Shown piece after piece: positions 1 to 8,364 of a DNA stretch of 46,308 bases. A program made the translations under genes and the position numbers. This stretch comes from Parerythrobacter sp. (GTDB lineage: Bacteria > Pseudomonadota > Alphaproteobacteria > Sphingomonadales > Sphingomonadaceae), in assembly GCA_028289565.1 (NCBI GenBank), contig JANQPE010000088.1, positions 1 through 46,308 on the forward strand. The letters run 5' to 3'. The first letter of the stretch is position 1. Every line of letters begins with the position of its first letter. The notes below the pieces were generated by a model. The model saw only the letters and a list, made by a program, of their open reading frames with translations. It ran no database searches and was not told the DNA's origin.

Positions 1-369
1 TGTCGCGAAGAAACTAACGGCGATAGCGACCAGCTTCGCCAATCGCGGATCGATCCCCGCGGCATCGCCAGCGCCAACAATGGCCGTGGTCAACAACAGA
101 CCGATCAGCGCCGAAATCACGAACAGCGCCTTTTGCCGGGTGCGATGCCGACCACGCTCGGCAACCGTATCGGTAAACACCGTCCTGCTGGAAAGCAGCC
201 AGTGCGCAACGATGCCCGCGCAATACGCGCAGGCCGAGGCAAGTGCGGGAAACATTCCTACTGCCAGAAGGGCAAGGAAACTGCCCATATCGACCGACAA
301 GGCGCCTACGCTTGCCAGAAGGTAGCGCAACAGGCGAATGTCGCGCAGTTTCGCCAGGAGATCGGTCAT
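1..369 (-). CDS. GtrA-like membrane protein (3' end cut by window edge)
   Basis: The reading frame is open from an ATG at 369 down to base 1, giving 123 codons with no stop, so the C-terminus lies outside the window. The protein begins MTDLLAKLRDIRLLRYLLAS and shows several hydrophobic stretches (about residues 15-50 and 80-100, then again at the edge). A short basic loop, RTVFTDTVAERGRHRTRQKA, lies between them. This four-helix layout with an early 'RF/RYLL.G' helix fits the GtrA family (PF04138), small membrane proteins thought to help flip or deliver polyprenyl-linked sugars. It starts 20 bases after the stop of the upstream flavoenzyme, so the two are probably co-transcribed in surface-glycan assembly. 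The family call rests on topology and a few residues, so it is moderately sure. Confidence 0.72.
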   Translation of the reverse strand, partial: MTDLLAKLRDIRLLRYLLASVGALSVDMGSFLALLAVGMFPALASACAYCAGIVAHWLLSSRTVFTDTVAERGRHRTRQKALFVISALIGLLLTTAIVGAGDAAGIDPRLAKLVAIAVSFFAT

Positions 370-388
370 ATGCGCCGTCCTCGCTGCG

Positions 389-1990
389 TCATGCCGCTTC
401 ACGGTCGTCCGGCTTGATCCGTTCGGGCACATCGCGCACCGAATTGAGAGCCGCCGCCTGGTCTTCGGTCACCGCCGCGTGTTCCGATTCCCTCGCCGGC
501 AGCGCCTTTTCGGCACCTTCATCGCCGGCTTCGTGATATTCGGCATCCTCGTTGACACACCAGGTGTCGTATAACCGCTTTCCGGCAACGATGTTCTCGA
601 CCGTCAGCATGGCGGTCATCATCGCGTGGTCCTGGTTGTTGTAACGGTGCATTCCATTGCGACCGATCAGGTGCAGCGTGGGATATTTTTCTTCCAACTC
701 GGCACGCATCGCTTCGACATTGGCGGCATAGGTCTCGTCATAGACAGGATAGGCCTTCTCCTGCCTTACCACCGTGCCACCGATAACATCGCCAGCACTG
801 CACAGGCCGAGAATGTCCATTTCCTTTTTCGCCAGTTCGATCAGGTCCTCGTCGGAGGACGACCACAAACCGTCGCCTTCGAAACAGAAATATTCGAGGC
901 CCACGCAGGCGACATCCTCGTCCGGCACCATTTCGGGCGACCAGCTACGGAAATTCTGCACCCGGCCGACCTGTACCTTGCTGTCGTGGATATAGATCCA
1001 ATTGTCGGGGAACAGCTCCTCCGACCGAATCTTTAGCGCCACGGTCAGGAAGTCGCGATATTTGAGATTCGAGGCGTTCCAGGTCGTATCGGGCAGTGGA
1101 TGCATGCGGGCCGCAAGCTCACGCATCGGCGCGGAGCTGATTGCGTGTTTCGCTGTAATCATCACTTTGCCGTCGGGGCCGGTCGCCGTCATCCGCCAGC
1201 CTCCCTCATTTCCCTTGGCGCCATCGGTGGCCAGTTGCCCGAGCGCATGCCCCATGAACAGCCGACCATGACCGGTCGCGAGAATCTTGTCGCGCGCGGC
1301 TTCCCACATCATCCCCGGCCCGAGGCGCGGATAGCGGAAGGTCTCGAGCAGCGTCTTCACCGCCTGCCCGTCATTGGGTTTCTTGTTCAGGCCCATCGAG
1401 CGCTTGAGGCCGTCGACCACTGCATTCCACAGGCTGAGTCCCTTGATCCGTTGGGCGGCCCAGTCGGCGCTCATCTCGTCGCACGGCATGCCCCATACCT
1501 TCTCGGTATAGGTCTTGAAAAAGATCGAATAGAGCTTTTCGCCGAACTGATTGGTCGTCCAGTCCTCGAAGCTCTTCACATCCTTTAGCGGAAACAGCTT
1601 GTAGCGCAGGTAACTGACCATGCAGGTGGTCGAGCGCCACAGGCCCAGATTGCTCAGCGCTTCGAACGCACGCAACGGATAGGAGTAGAACTTGCCTTCG
1701 TAATATATCCGGCTCATGCGCGGACGCTGGATGAAGTCGTCGGGCAGGATCTCGTTCCACAGATCGACGACGGCTGCGCTTTTGGAAAAGAAGCGGTGCC
1801 CGCCGATATCGAAGCGGTACCCTTCGTGCTCGACAGTGCGGCTGATCCCGCCGACATAGGTCGCGTCCTTTTCGATGATCGCAACCGACTTGCCCTGCTT
1901 GGTCAGCAGATAACCTGCTGTCAGTCCGGCCGGACCGGCCCCGATAATTGCCACATCGACAGCCAGTTGCGTCGTCTCGTTACCCGTCAT
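389..1990 (-). CDS. FAD-dependent oxidoreductase, UDP-galactopyranose mutase-like
   Basis: This 533-aa protein has an N-terminal dinucleotide-binding fold: AIIGAGPAGLTAGYLL at about residues 14-29, with the acidic end of the second strand at IIEKD. It continues with GGISRTVEHEGYRFDIGGHRFF, the flavin-contacting signature of UDP-galactopyranose mutase and protoporphyrinogen-oxidase-like enzymes. A late HLIGRNGMHRYNNQDHAMMTA segment (about residue 440) is typical of this mutase-like branch. The last 60 residues are acidic and look unstructured. Members are usually found with glycosyltransferases and GtrA proteins, and the GtrA-like gene follows directly here. The likely role is sugar-nucleotide or lipid-linked sugar chemistry in the cytoplasm. 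The exact substrate cannot be read from sequence, and amine-oxidase-type chemistry is the alternative. Confidence 0.82.
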   Translation of the reverse strand: MTGNETTQLAVDVAIIGAGPAGLTAGYLLTKQGKSVAIIEKDATYVGGISRTVEHEGYRFDIGGHRFFSKSAAVVDLWNEILPDDFIQRPRMSRIYYEGKFYSYPLRAFEALSNLGLWRSTTCMVSYLRYKLFPLKDVKSFEDWTTNQFGEKLYSIFFKTYTEKVWGMPCDEMSADWAAQRIKGLSLWNAVVDGLKRSMGLNKKPNDGQAVKTLLETFRYPRLGPGMMWEAARDKILATGHGRLFMGHALGQLATDGAKGNEGGWRMTATGPDGKVMITAKHAISSAPMRELAARMHPLPDTTWNASNLKYRDFLTVALKIRSEELFPDNWIYIHDSKVQVGRVQNFRSWSPEMVPDEDVACVGLEYFCFEGDGLWSSSDEDLIELAKKEMDILGLCSAGDVIGGTVVRQEKAYPVYDETYAANVEAMRAELEEKYPTLHLIGRNGMHRYNNQDHAMMTAMLTVENIVAGKRLYDTWCVNEDAEYHEAGDEGAEKALPARESEHAAVTEDQAAALNSVRDVPERIKPDDREAA

Positions 1991-2034
1991 GAATGCCCCC
2001 GGTTTGGTGTCTGACCCGGGAGTGAAGGAAAATG

Positions 2035-2050
2035 GTTAGGAGATGATTAA
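2035..2050 (-). promoter_or_regulatory. possible CtrA box upstream of the flavoenzyme gene
   Basis: Read on the minus strand this is TTAA, seven bases, CTAAC. It differs at one position from the alphaproteobacterial CtrA consensus TTAA-N7-TTAAC. It lies about 45 bases upstream of the ATG at 1990, a sensible place for an activator or repressor site. A single near-match can occur by chance. Confidence 0.28.
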
Positions 2051-2095
2051 CGGCCAGTGATCCGACAGGATCGTCGTCACTCGTGTTTCAGTGCA

Positions 2096-2181
2096 TGGTG
2101 CGGGTGGTGGGACTCGAACCCACACGGGCCGTGGCCCAGGGGATTTTAAGTCCCCGGCGTCTACCATTCCGCCACACCCGC
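2096..2181 (-). tRNA. tRNA-Leu (anticodon UAA)
   Basis: Read on the minus strand, the 5' acceptor strand GCGGGTG (from 2181) pairs with CACCCGC (2106-2100). This is followed by discriminator A (2099) and a genome-encoded CCA (2098-2096). The anticodon arm is GGGGA-CTTAAAA-TCCCC, giving anticodon TAA for Leu UUA codons. A long variable arm (TGGGCCACGGCCCG region) marks a class II tRNA. The TTCGAGT T-loop is present. Confidence 0.95.
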
Positions 2182-2263
2182 ATAAGGCGTGCAATGCGCC
2201 CTAACGGCTCACGCGGCAAAGGCCAATCGGGAGCTGTCGGATATTACGGGTTTGCGGCCCAAC

Positions 2264-2542
2264 CTAGGGATTGAGCCGTTCGCGCATTTCCTTGCCCGGC
2301 TTGAAATAGGGTACCCGCTTGGCCGGTACTTCGACCGGCTCGCCCGTGCGCGGATTGCGCCCGGTGCGCGCATCGCGTTCGCGGGTGGAAAAGGCGCCGA
2401 AACCTCTCAGCTCCACACGTCCGCCTTCGGCCAGGCGCCTGGAGATTTCCTCGAAAAAGATATCGACGACCTGTTCGACTTCATCCGCGCGCAGTTCGGG
2501 ATTGTCCTTCGCAAGGGCCTGCAGCAGTTCCGATCTGATCAT
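2264..2542 (-). CDS. ihfB: integration host factor subunit beta
   Basis: This is the beta subunit of IHF, the sequence-preferring DNA-bending heterodimer of the HU/IHF family. The 92-aa length is normal. It starts [11 protein letters not shown] and carries the amphipathic dimer helix, [20 protein letters not shown] (beta-arm base), [20 protein letters not shown] (DNA-contacting arm with the conserved proline) and the closing GKEMRERLN. An ATG 18 bases upstream is in frame, but the start at 2542 matches the family N-terminus and has GGGAG about 8 bases before it. It stands alone between tRNA-Leu and the gntR-like gene. IhfA is not in the window. Confidence 0.95.
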   Translation of the reverse strand: MIRSELLQALAKDNPELRADEVEQVVDIFFEEISRRLAEGGRVELRGFGAFSTRERDARTGRNPRTGEPVEVPAKRVPYFKPGKEMRERLNP

Positions 2543-2726
2543 TACCAGTCTCCCGGCCATCGTCCCGCGACAGTTTCCCTTGCGCGGGTTAGATGCACCT
2601 CATCCGCATGCCCGGGGAGGGCAGCGGCAATAACGACCCTGTGCTTCTCTGCCAGAGCACGGCGCACGACGCAATTGCCTGAGCCGAAATTCCTTGGAAT
2701 TGCCCTGTCGAGAATTACCCTGCCGA

Positions 2727-3068
2727 TCAGGCGCTTTCGAACAGATCCGCCGTATCGATCCCCAGCCTCTGCATTCGGGCCTGCAATTCGGGCCATTCCT
2801 CGGCGAGGAACTGGTCACGCTCGGACCGGCGCAGCTTATCGGCGGCACCCGGGACCACATACATGCCGACACCGCGCTGAACCTCGACTAGGCCGTCGGT
2901 CTGGAATTGTTGGTAGGCCTTGGCCACAGTCAACGGATTCGCGCCTTGTTCCGCGGCGAACGCACGCACCGACGGCAGCATTTCCCCCTCTGCATAATCG
3001 CCCTCGATAATCGCCGCCGCGATCTGATCGCGCAGCTTGAGATATACGGGGCGGCTTTGCTGGGTCAT
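2727..3068 (-). CDS. GntR-family transcriptional regulator, YtrA type
   Basis: This 113-aa protein begins MTQQSRPVYLKLRDQIAAAI. It has the GntR winged helix: EGEMLPSVRAFAAEQGANPLTVAKAYQQFQTDGLVEVQRGVGMYV, about residues 26-72. Its C-terminal tail is only about 40 residues and helical, with no FadR/HutC-type sensor domain, which is the YtrA subfamily layout. The ATG at 3068 is preceded by AAGGAAG and is preferred over an upstream in-frame ATG at 3167 that lacks family similarity. It is divergent from the peptide transporter operon with about 230 bases between, so it may control that operon as well as itself. The ligand is unknown. Confidence 0.9.
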   Translation of the reverse strand: MTQQSRPVYLKLRDQIAAAIIEGDYAEGEMLPSVRAFAAEQGANPLTVAKAYQQFQTDGLVEVQRGVGMYVVPGAADKLRRSERDQFLAEEWPELQARMQRLGIDTADLFESA

Positions 3069-3298
3069 TTCCACTTCCTTCGCGCAAACGGCGCGTCCGG
3101 TTACAACGCGAGGTGCATCAGTGCCATAATACAGCGCGGCGCGCAAGCTTCCGCGAATCCGCCGCAAGCGACGAGAAAATGCCGGTTTCGCCTGTAACTA
3201 ATGCTTCACATGACGGATTCTGACGCTAGGGTGCGCGCTTTCATGCCTTCCGATGTGAAGAGAGGGCAGAATTCAGGGATATGAGGGGACGCACGTCC

Positions 3299-4957
3299 AT
3301 GCACGAGTTCATCTTTACCTTCGGGTCTGCCTACGAAATGTGGGCATTCTGGATCGCAGTGGTCGCCTTGGCGGCATTCCTGCTGGGCGGGTTGTTTCTA
3401 GTTACCCGTCCGCAAGAGGAAGTTATCGGACACCCCAAGGGGCTGTTCTTGCTGTTCATGGCCGAAATGTGGGAGCGGTTTTCCTACTATGGCATGCGCG
3501 CGCTGCTTATATTCTACCTTGTGCAGCACTGGCTGTTCTCCGATTCCGAAGCTTCCATAATCTACGGCGCCTATACCGCACTGGTCTATATTGCTCCGGT
3601 GGTGGGCGGCTTCCTCGCCGACCGCTATCTGGGCCAACGCAAGGCGGTGCTGTTCGGCGCCATCCTGCTGACCTTAGGCCACTTCTTCATGGCCTTCGAA
3701 GGCGACGGCGGACAAAGTTCGCCGATGATCAACGTGTTCTGGCTCGCGCTGGCACTGATCATCGTCGGCTCGGGCTTCCTCAAGGCCAACATTTCTGTGA
3801 TGGTCGGGCAGCTCTACCCGCGCACCGATGTGCGCCGCGATCCGGCCTATACCATTTTCTACATGGGCATTAATGTCGGCGCCGCGACTGCTTCGATCAT
3901 CTGCGGTTACCTTGGCCAGACTGTCGGTTGGGAATACGGCTTCGGTCTTGCCGGCTTTGGCATGCTGATCGGCCTCATATTCTTCGTTCTGGGCAAGCCT
4001 CTGCTGCTCGGGAAGGGCGAGCCGAAGGATCCGGAAAAACTCAAGGGCGGTAAGGAATTCGGGATCTACGGCGCCGGCCTTGCCATGGTGGCGCTTTGCT
4101 GGGCCGCCATCCAGTATCAGGAACTGGTCGGCTGGGTACTCGGCATCTTCGGCCTTGGTCTGGTCGGATACGTACTCTACATCGCCACCGTCCGGCTGCA
4201 TCCACACGAACGCGATCGCATCTTCGCGGCGATGTTCCTGATCTTCGTATCGATCGTATTCTGGGCGCTGTTCGAACAGGCAGGTTCCTCGCTCAATCTG
4301 TTCACCGACCGCCATGTCGACACGCAGGGCGTCAGTGCCTCGATGTTCCAGTCGATCAACGCGATCTACATCGTGCTGCTTGCGCCGTTGTTCGCCATGT
4401 TGTGGCAGGGTCTCGGTCGAGCGGGCATGGAACCATCGACCCCGATGAAATTCGGACTCGCGGTAGTCCAGGTCGGACTCGGCTTCCTGGTCCTGGTCTG
4501 GGGTGCGGAATCGGTCGGCATCAATGTGCCCACACCTGTTCTGTTCATTTTCCTTATCTACCTGTTGCACACGACCGGCGAACTTTGCCTCAGCCCGGTT
4601 GGTCTGAGCGCAATGAACCGCCTCAGCCCGGGCCATATGGCCTCGCTGATCATGGGCACCTGGTTCTTTGCATCGGCCACCGGTAATTTCGCGGCCGGCC
4701 TGATCGCAGCCGCCACTGGCGCGGAAGGTGTGGGCGAGGAAGCCGGCAAGCAGGTCGTGCTCGATGTCTACTGGACGGTCGGTCTCTACGCAGTCGGTGT
4801 CGGGATCGTCGTGATGGTGATCAGCCCGCTGATCAAGAAGCTGATGCATCTCGACACGCTCAAGGACGAAGATGTCGGCGACGACCTGCTGGGTCAGTCG
4901 GAAGTCGGCGAGCCGCAGGCTGCCGGTATCCATCCGGCAACGCGTTCAGACAGCTAA
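3299..4957 (+). CDS. POT/PTR family proton-coupled peptide transporter
   Basis: This inner-membrane symporter takes up di- and tripeptides with protons. The 552-aa protein has a dozen or more hydrophobic helices. The family signature GHPKGLFLLFMAEMWERFSY (around residues 44-63) includes the ExxER motif of helix 1 and is followed by YGMRALL. A later FxxINxG-type segment, FYMGINVGA, also fits. The start at 3299 has GAGGGG ten bases upstream. An in-frame ATG at 3281 is possible and adds six residues. It is the first gene of an operon with two exported amidohydrolase-family proteins and an NnrU protein (17-base gap, 4-base overlap, 13-base gap), which suggests coupled peptide uptake and breakdown. 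Confidence 0.95.
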   Translation: MHEFIFTFGSAYEMWAFWIAVVALAAFLLGGLFLVTRPQEEVIGHPKGLFLLFMAEMWERFSYYGMRALLIFYLVQHWLFSDSEASIIYGAYTALVYIAPVVGGFLADRYLGQRKAVLFGAILLTLGHFFMAFEGDGGQSSPMINVFWLALALIIVGSGFLKANISVMVGQLYPRTDVRRDPAYTIFYMGINVGAATASIICGYLGQTVGWEYGFGLAGFGMLIGLIFFVLGKPLLLGKGEPKDPEKLKGGKEFGIYGAGLAMVALCWAAIQYQELVGWVLGIFGLGLVGYVLYIATVRLHPHERDRIFAAMFLIFVSIVFWALFEQAGSSLNLFTDRHVDTQGVSASMFQSINAIYIVLLAPLFAMLWQGLGRAGMEPSTPMKFGLAVVQVGLGFLVLVWGAESVGINVPTPVLFIFLIYLLHTTGELCLSPVGLSAMNRLSPGHMASLIMGTWFFASATGNFAAGLIAAATGAEGVGEEAGKQVVLDVYWTVGLYAVGVGIVVMVISPLIKKLMHLDTLKDEDVGDDLLGQSEVGEPQAAGIHPATRSDS

Positions 4958-4974
4958 GACACGGGGAAACACGC

Positions 4975-6372
4975 ATGCGCTATCGTGCCTTCGCAGCAAT
5001 CGGGGGCGCGATAGCGCTCGCGGCCTGCTCCACTTCCGACAGCGGACAATCGGTCGCTTCGACCAGCTCCGCGCAAGAGACCGGACAGGACGCGGCAAGA
5101 GACGATTTCGTCCCTTTCGCCTCGACTTACAAACGCTATCCCGGCACGCCGACCGCGCTGGTCGGCGCGACGGTCTATGACGGGGCAGGGGGCCGGATCG
5201 ATAACGGCACCGTGCTGTTCGCAGATGGCGAGGTCGTCGGTATCGGCGGAGCGGACCTCGCGATCCCGGCGGGCTACACGCGCATCGATGCAAGCGGGAA
5301 ATATGTTACCCCGGGGATTATCGACATCCACTCGCATCTGGGCGACTACCCGACACCCTCGGTGCAGGCTCATTCGGATGGTAACGAGGCGACCAGCCCG
5401 ACCACTCCCGAAGTGTGGGCCGAGCATTCGGTCTGGCCGCAGGATCCCGGTTTCAGCCGGGCGCTGGCGAATGGCGGGGTGACGAGCCTGCAGATCCTGC
5501 CCGGTTCAGCCAATTTGATGGGCGGGCGTTCGGTAACGCTCAAGAACGTGCCTAGCCGCACGGTGCAGGGGATGAAATTCCCCGGCGCGCCCTACGGATT
5601 CAAGATGGCCTGTGGCGAAAACCCCAAGCGCGTTTACGGCAATCGCGGGCGCATGCCTTCGACCCGGATGGGCAATTTCGCGGTCAACCGCCAGACCTGG
5701 CTCGATGCCAAGGCCTATGCGGACGGAGACCGCGACAAGCGCGACCTCGCCAAGGAAACGCTCGCCGGGGTGCTCGACGGTGAAATCCTGGTCCACAACC
5801 ATTGCTATCGCGGTGACGAGATGGCGCTGGTCATGGATATGGCGGAAGAGATGGGTTACCGGGTCTCCGCCTTCCATCACGCGGTCGAAGCATACAAGAT
5901 CGGCGATCTCTTGCGCGAAAACGAGGTCTGCAGCGCAATCTGGGCCGACTGGTATGGCTTCAAGATGGAAGCCTATGACGGCATCCCCGAAAACGCTGCC
6001 CTGATCCATAATCAGGGCGCCTGCGTGGTGATCCATTCGGACAGCGACACGGGCATCCAGCGGCTCAATCAGGAAGCCGCCAAGGCGCAGGCTGCCGGAG
6101 CGCGCATGGGCATCGCAATATCCGATGCCGAAGTGATCCGCTGGATCACGCTCAATGCGGCCAAGGCAATGGGCATCGACGATATGACCGGCAGTCTCGA
6201 GAGCGGCAAGATGGCCGATGTCGTGCTGTGGAACGGCGACCCGCTAAGCGTCTATTCGCGACCGGAAAAGGTCTGGATCGATGGTGCATTGCTGTTCGAT
6301 TCCAGCGATCCGAAACGCAGGCCGGTAAGCGATTTCGAACTCGGCCAGCCGGGCGAAGGAGATGTGAAATGA
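4975..6372 (+). CDS. amidohydrolase, predicted lipoprotein
   Basis: This is a 465-aa metal-dependent hydrolase of the amidohydrolase superfamily (imidazolonepropionase-like branch). The N-terminus MRYRAFAAIGGAIALAACST has a lipobox ending at Cys18, so the protein should be lipid-anchored and exported. The small beta domain precedes VTPGIIDIHSHLGDY, whose HSH (residues 119 and 121) gives two metal ligands. Further candidate ligands lie in LVHNHC, SAFHHAV and VIHSDSD, and the C-terminus closes with GKMADVVLWNGDPL. This family often splits peptides or cyclic amides. Position after a peptide transporter supports a dipeptidase- or imidopeptidase-type role, which is an inference. It overlaps the next gene by 4 bases. 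Confidence 0.9.
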   Translation: MRYRAFAAIGGAIALAACSTSDSGQSVASTSSAQETGQDAARDDFVPFASTYKRYPGTPTALVGATVYDGAGGRIDNGTVLFADGEVVGIGGADLAIPAGYTRIDASGKYVTPGIIDIHSHLGDYPTPSVQAHSDGNEATSPTTPEVWAEHSVWPQDPGFSRALANGGVTSLQILPGSANLMGGRSVTLKNVPSRTVQGMKFPGAPYGFKMACGENPKRVYGNRGRMPSTRMGNFAVNRQTWLDAKAYADGDRDKRDLAKETLAGVLDGEILVHNHCYRGDEMALVMDMAEEMGYRVSAFHHAVEAYKIGDLLRENEVCSAIWADWYGFKMEAYDGIPENAALIHNQGACVVIHSDSDTGIQRLNQEAAKAQAAGARMGIAISDAEVIRWITLNAAKAMGIDDMTGSLESGKMADVVLWNGDPLSVYSRPEKVWIDGALLFDSSDPKRRPVSDFELGQPGEGDVK

Positions 6373-7658
6373 GCACACGTATCACATTTGCCGCAACCCT
6401 TGCCGCGCTCGCCTTTGCCGCCACCGCTTCAGCGCAGGATTTTGCCATCACCAATGCCACGGTTGCAGTAGGCGACGGCAGCGAACCGATCGAAAACGCG
6501 ACCGTGGTCGTTCGCGACGGCAAGGTCGCCGCCGCCGGGAACGGAGTTTCCGTTCCGGCCGGCATGCCGGCGATGGATGGTACCGGTAGCTGGGTCACCC
6601 CCGGGCTGGTCGCCACTGTCACCACGCTGGGGCTGTGGGATGTCGGCGCCGTCAGCGAAAGCAATGACAGCCGCGCAGGCGATGCGAATTTCGGCGCCGC
6701 GCTCGATGTCGCACCGGCAATCAACCCGGCTTCCCAGCATATCGCGATCAGCCGTGCCGGCGGGATTACCCGTTCTGCCGTCATGAGCGGGCCGTCGGAG
6801 TTCATCTTCGGTGGACAGGGGGCAATCATCGACACCGGGGCGGACCCGCAACCCATCACCAGGCCGCGCGCGTTCCAGACAGTAACGCTAGGCGAGAGTG
6901 GCGCGCGGATCGCCGGCGGCAGCCGCACGGCAACGCATGTCGAATTGCGCAACGCCCTGGACGAGGCACGCGCCCATGCGGCCGGACGGTGGGCCGGTGA
7001 CGAAGCCCAGCTCACCCGCGCCGATGCCGAGGCTCTCGGCCCGGTCGTTTCGGGCAAGCAGAAACTGTTTGTCGAAGCCGAACGCGCATCCGACATTCGC
7101 GCCGTCATCGGCCTCAAGCGCGAGTTCCCGCGACTCGATCTGGTGCTGGTCGGTGCGAGCGAGGGCTGGCTGGTCGCAGACGCCATTGCCGCGGCGGGTA
7201 TCCCGGTCATAGCCAACGGCCTGGTCGACTTGCCGGAACGGTTCGAACAGCTCGCCTCCACCCAAAGCAATATCGGCCGGATGCGGCGCGCCGGGGTCAA
7301 GGTGGCGATCAATGCCGCTGCGATGGAGCAGCCGCGTTATCTGCCGCAATTCGCCGGCAACCTCGTCTCGCTACAACGCGTGCCACGCGCGGCAGGGCTG
7401 AGCTGGGGAGAAGCCCTGGCGGCGATCACTTCGGTCCCGGCGGAGATTGCCGGTCTAGGCGAACGTCACGGCGTGCTCAAACCCGGAGCGGTTGGCGATG
7501 TTGTGGTATGGGATGGCGATCCGCTCGAAGTTTCCTCAACCCCGGTGCGCGTCTATATTGACGGGATCGAACAACCGCTCACCAACCATCAGACAAGGTT
7601 GCGCGAACGCTATCGCGATCTCGACGAGAGCGACCTGCCCAAGGCCTACGACTGGTAG
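6369..7658 (+). CDS. amidohydrolase-fold protein lacking the HxH metal motif
   Basis: The start is the ATG at 6369, overlapping the preceding stop (ATGA). The 429-aa product has a clear Sec signal peptide (MSTRITFAATLAALAFAATA, cleavage near SAQ-DF). It keeps the amidohydrolase frame: TNATVAVGDGSEPIENATVV, GSWVTPGLVATVTTLGLWDVG, and a C-terminal KPGAVGDVVVWDGDPLEVSS. Where active enzymes have D-x-H-x-H after TPG, this protein reads VATVTT (about residues 81-86), so two metal ligands are missing. It could be a non-catalytic partner of the adjacent lipoprotein enzyme, forming a heteromer in the periplasm, or it could use another metal arrangement. No frameshift or stop is seen, so it is not a decaying pseudogene. 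Confidence 0.85.
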   Translation: MSTRITFAATLAALAFAATASAQDFAITNATVAVGDGSEPIENATVVVRDGKVAAAGNGVSVPAGMPAMDGTGSWVTPGLVATVTTLGLWDVGAVSESNDSRAGDANFGAALDVAPAINPASQHIAISRAGGITRSAVMSGPSEFIFGGQGAIIDTGADPQPITRPRAFQTVTLGESGARIAGGSRTATHVELRNALDEARAHAAGRWAGDEAQLTRADAEALGPVVSGKQKLFVEAERASDIRAVIGLKREFPRLDLVLVGASEGWLVADAIAAAGIPVIANGLVDLPERFEQLASTQSNIGRMRRAGVKVAINAAAMEQPRYLPQFAGNLVSLQRVPRAAGLSWGEALAAITSVPAEIAGLGERHGVLKPGAVGDVVVWDGDPLEVSSTPVRVYIDGIEQPLTNHQTRLRERYRDLDESDLPKAYDW

Positions 7659-7671
7659 CGGGGAGCACGAA

Positions 7672-8355
7672 ATGGATGCGGGACTGACTTCGCTCATTGC
7701 CGCCAGCGTCCTGTTCGTCGGTGGCCATTTCGCCATGTCGCACCCGCTTCGCGCAGGCATGGTGCGCGCGTTCGGCGCAAACGGGTTCCAGGGGGTTTAC
7801 AGCCTGGTCGTCGGAGCGGCGATGGTGTGGATGTATTTCGCCTTCAAGGCCGTCGCGAACCCGCGGATGCCACTGTGGAACGGGTTCGATGACATAGGCT
7901 GGGCCGTTGCAAGCCTGCTGACGCTGGTCGCGATGATCCTGCTGGCCGGCTCGTTCTCGGGCAACCCGGCGCTAGCCATGCCCGGAGCGGAAAAGGCGGC
8001 CAGTGCCGAGCCGCACGGTGTGTTCAAGATCACCCGTCACCCGATGATGTGGAGCTTCGCGCTATGGGCAATCGGCCATATTATCGCCGCTCCGACCGCG
8101 CGCACCCTGGTAATCGCGACCGCCGTGCTGACGCTGGCCCTGGCAGGCTCGCACATGCAGGATCGGAAAAAACGGGAGTCGATGGGCGAAGCATGGTCCG
8201 GTTGGGAAAGCCGGACGAGCTACTGGCCACGCTTCGAACGGATATTCGCGGTCGGCTGGATCGCGTGGGCCGTGGGCATGGCGCTGTGGCTCGGGTTTAG
8301 CTGGATCCACTTGCCCCTTGGCGGGTGGGATGCCGGGATCTGGCGCTGGCTCTAG
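7672..8355 (+). CDS. NnrU family integral membrane protein
   Basis: The 227-aa protein is almost all hydrophobic helices, with a start at 7672 preceded by GGGGAG. Family-type features are an early histidine in FVGGHFAMSHPLR, GFQGVYSLVVGAAMVWMYFA, and later FKITRHPMMWSFALWAIGHI with conserved RHP and H residues. The C-terminal part has YWPRFERIF. NnrU proteins (PF07298) are related to plant zeta-carotene isomerase and were first noted near denitrification genes. Their bacterial function is not well settled. It ends the peptide-transport operon, 13 bases after the second amidohydrolase gene, and runs convergent to the next gene 9 bases away. Confidence 0.88.
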   Translation: MDAGLTSLIAASVLFVGGHFAMSHPLRAGMVRAFGANGFQGVYSLVVGAAMVWMYFAFKAVANPRMPLWNGFDDIGWAVASLLTLVAMILLAGSFSGNPALAMPGAEKAASAEPHGVFKITRHPMMWSFALWAIGHIIAAPTARTLVIATAVLTLALAGSHMQDRKKRESMGEAWSGWESRTSYWPRFERIFAVGWIAWAVGMALWLGFSWIHLPLGGWDAGIWRWL

Positions 8356-8364
8356 CGCGGTGCG

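Noticed and set aside
3674-4933. 419-codon open frame on the minus strand across the peptide transporter
   Set aside because: It is a GC-bias shadow of the POT gene, with low-complexity acidic and His-rich composition and no motif.
6369-7658. Second amidohydrolase as a pseudogene
   Set aside because: The frame is intact, with a signal peptide and conserved ends. Only the HxH metal motif is missing.
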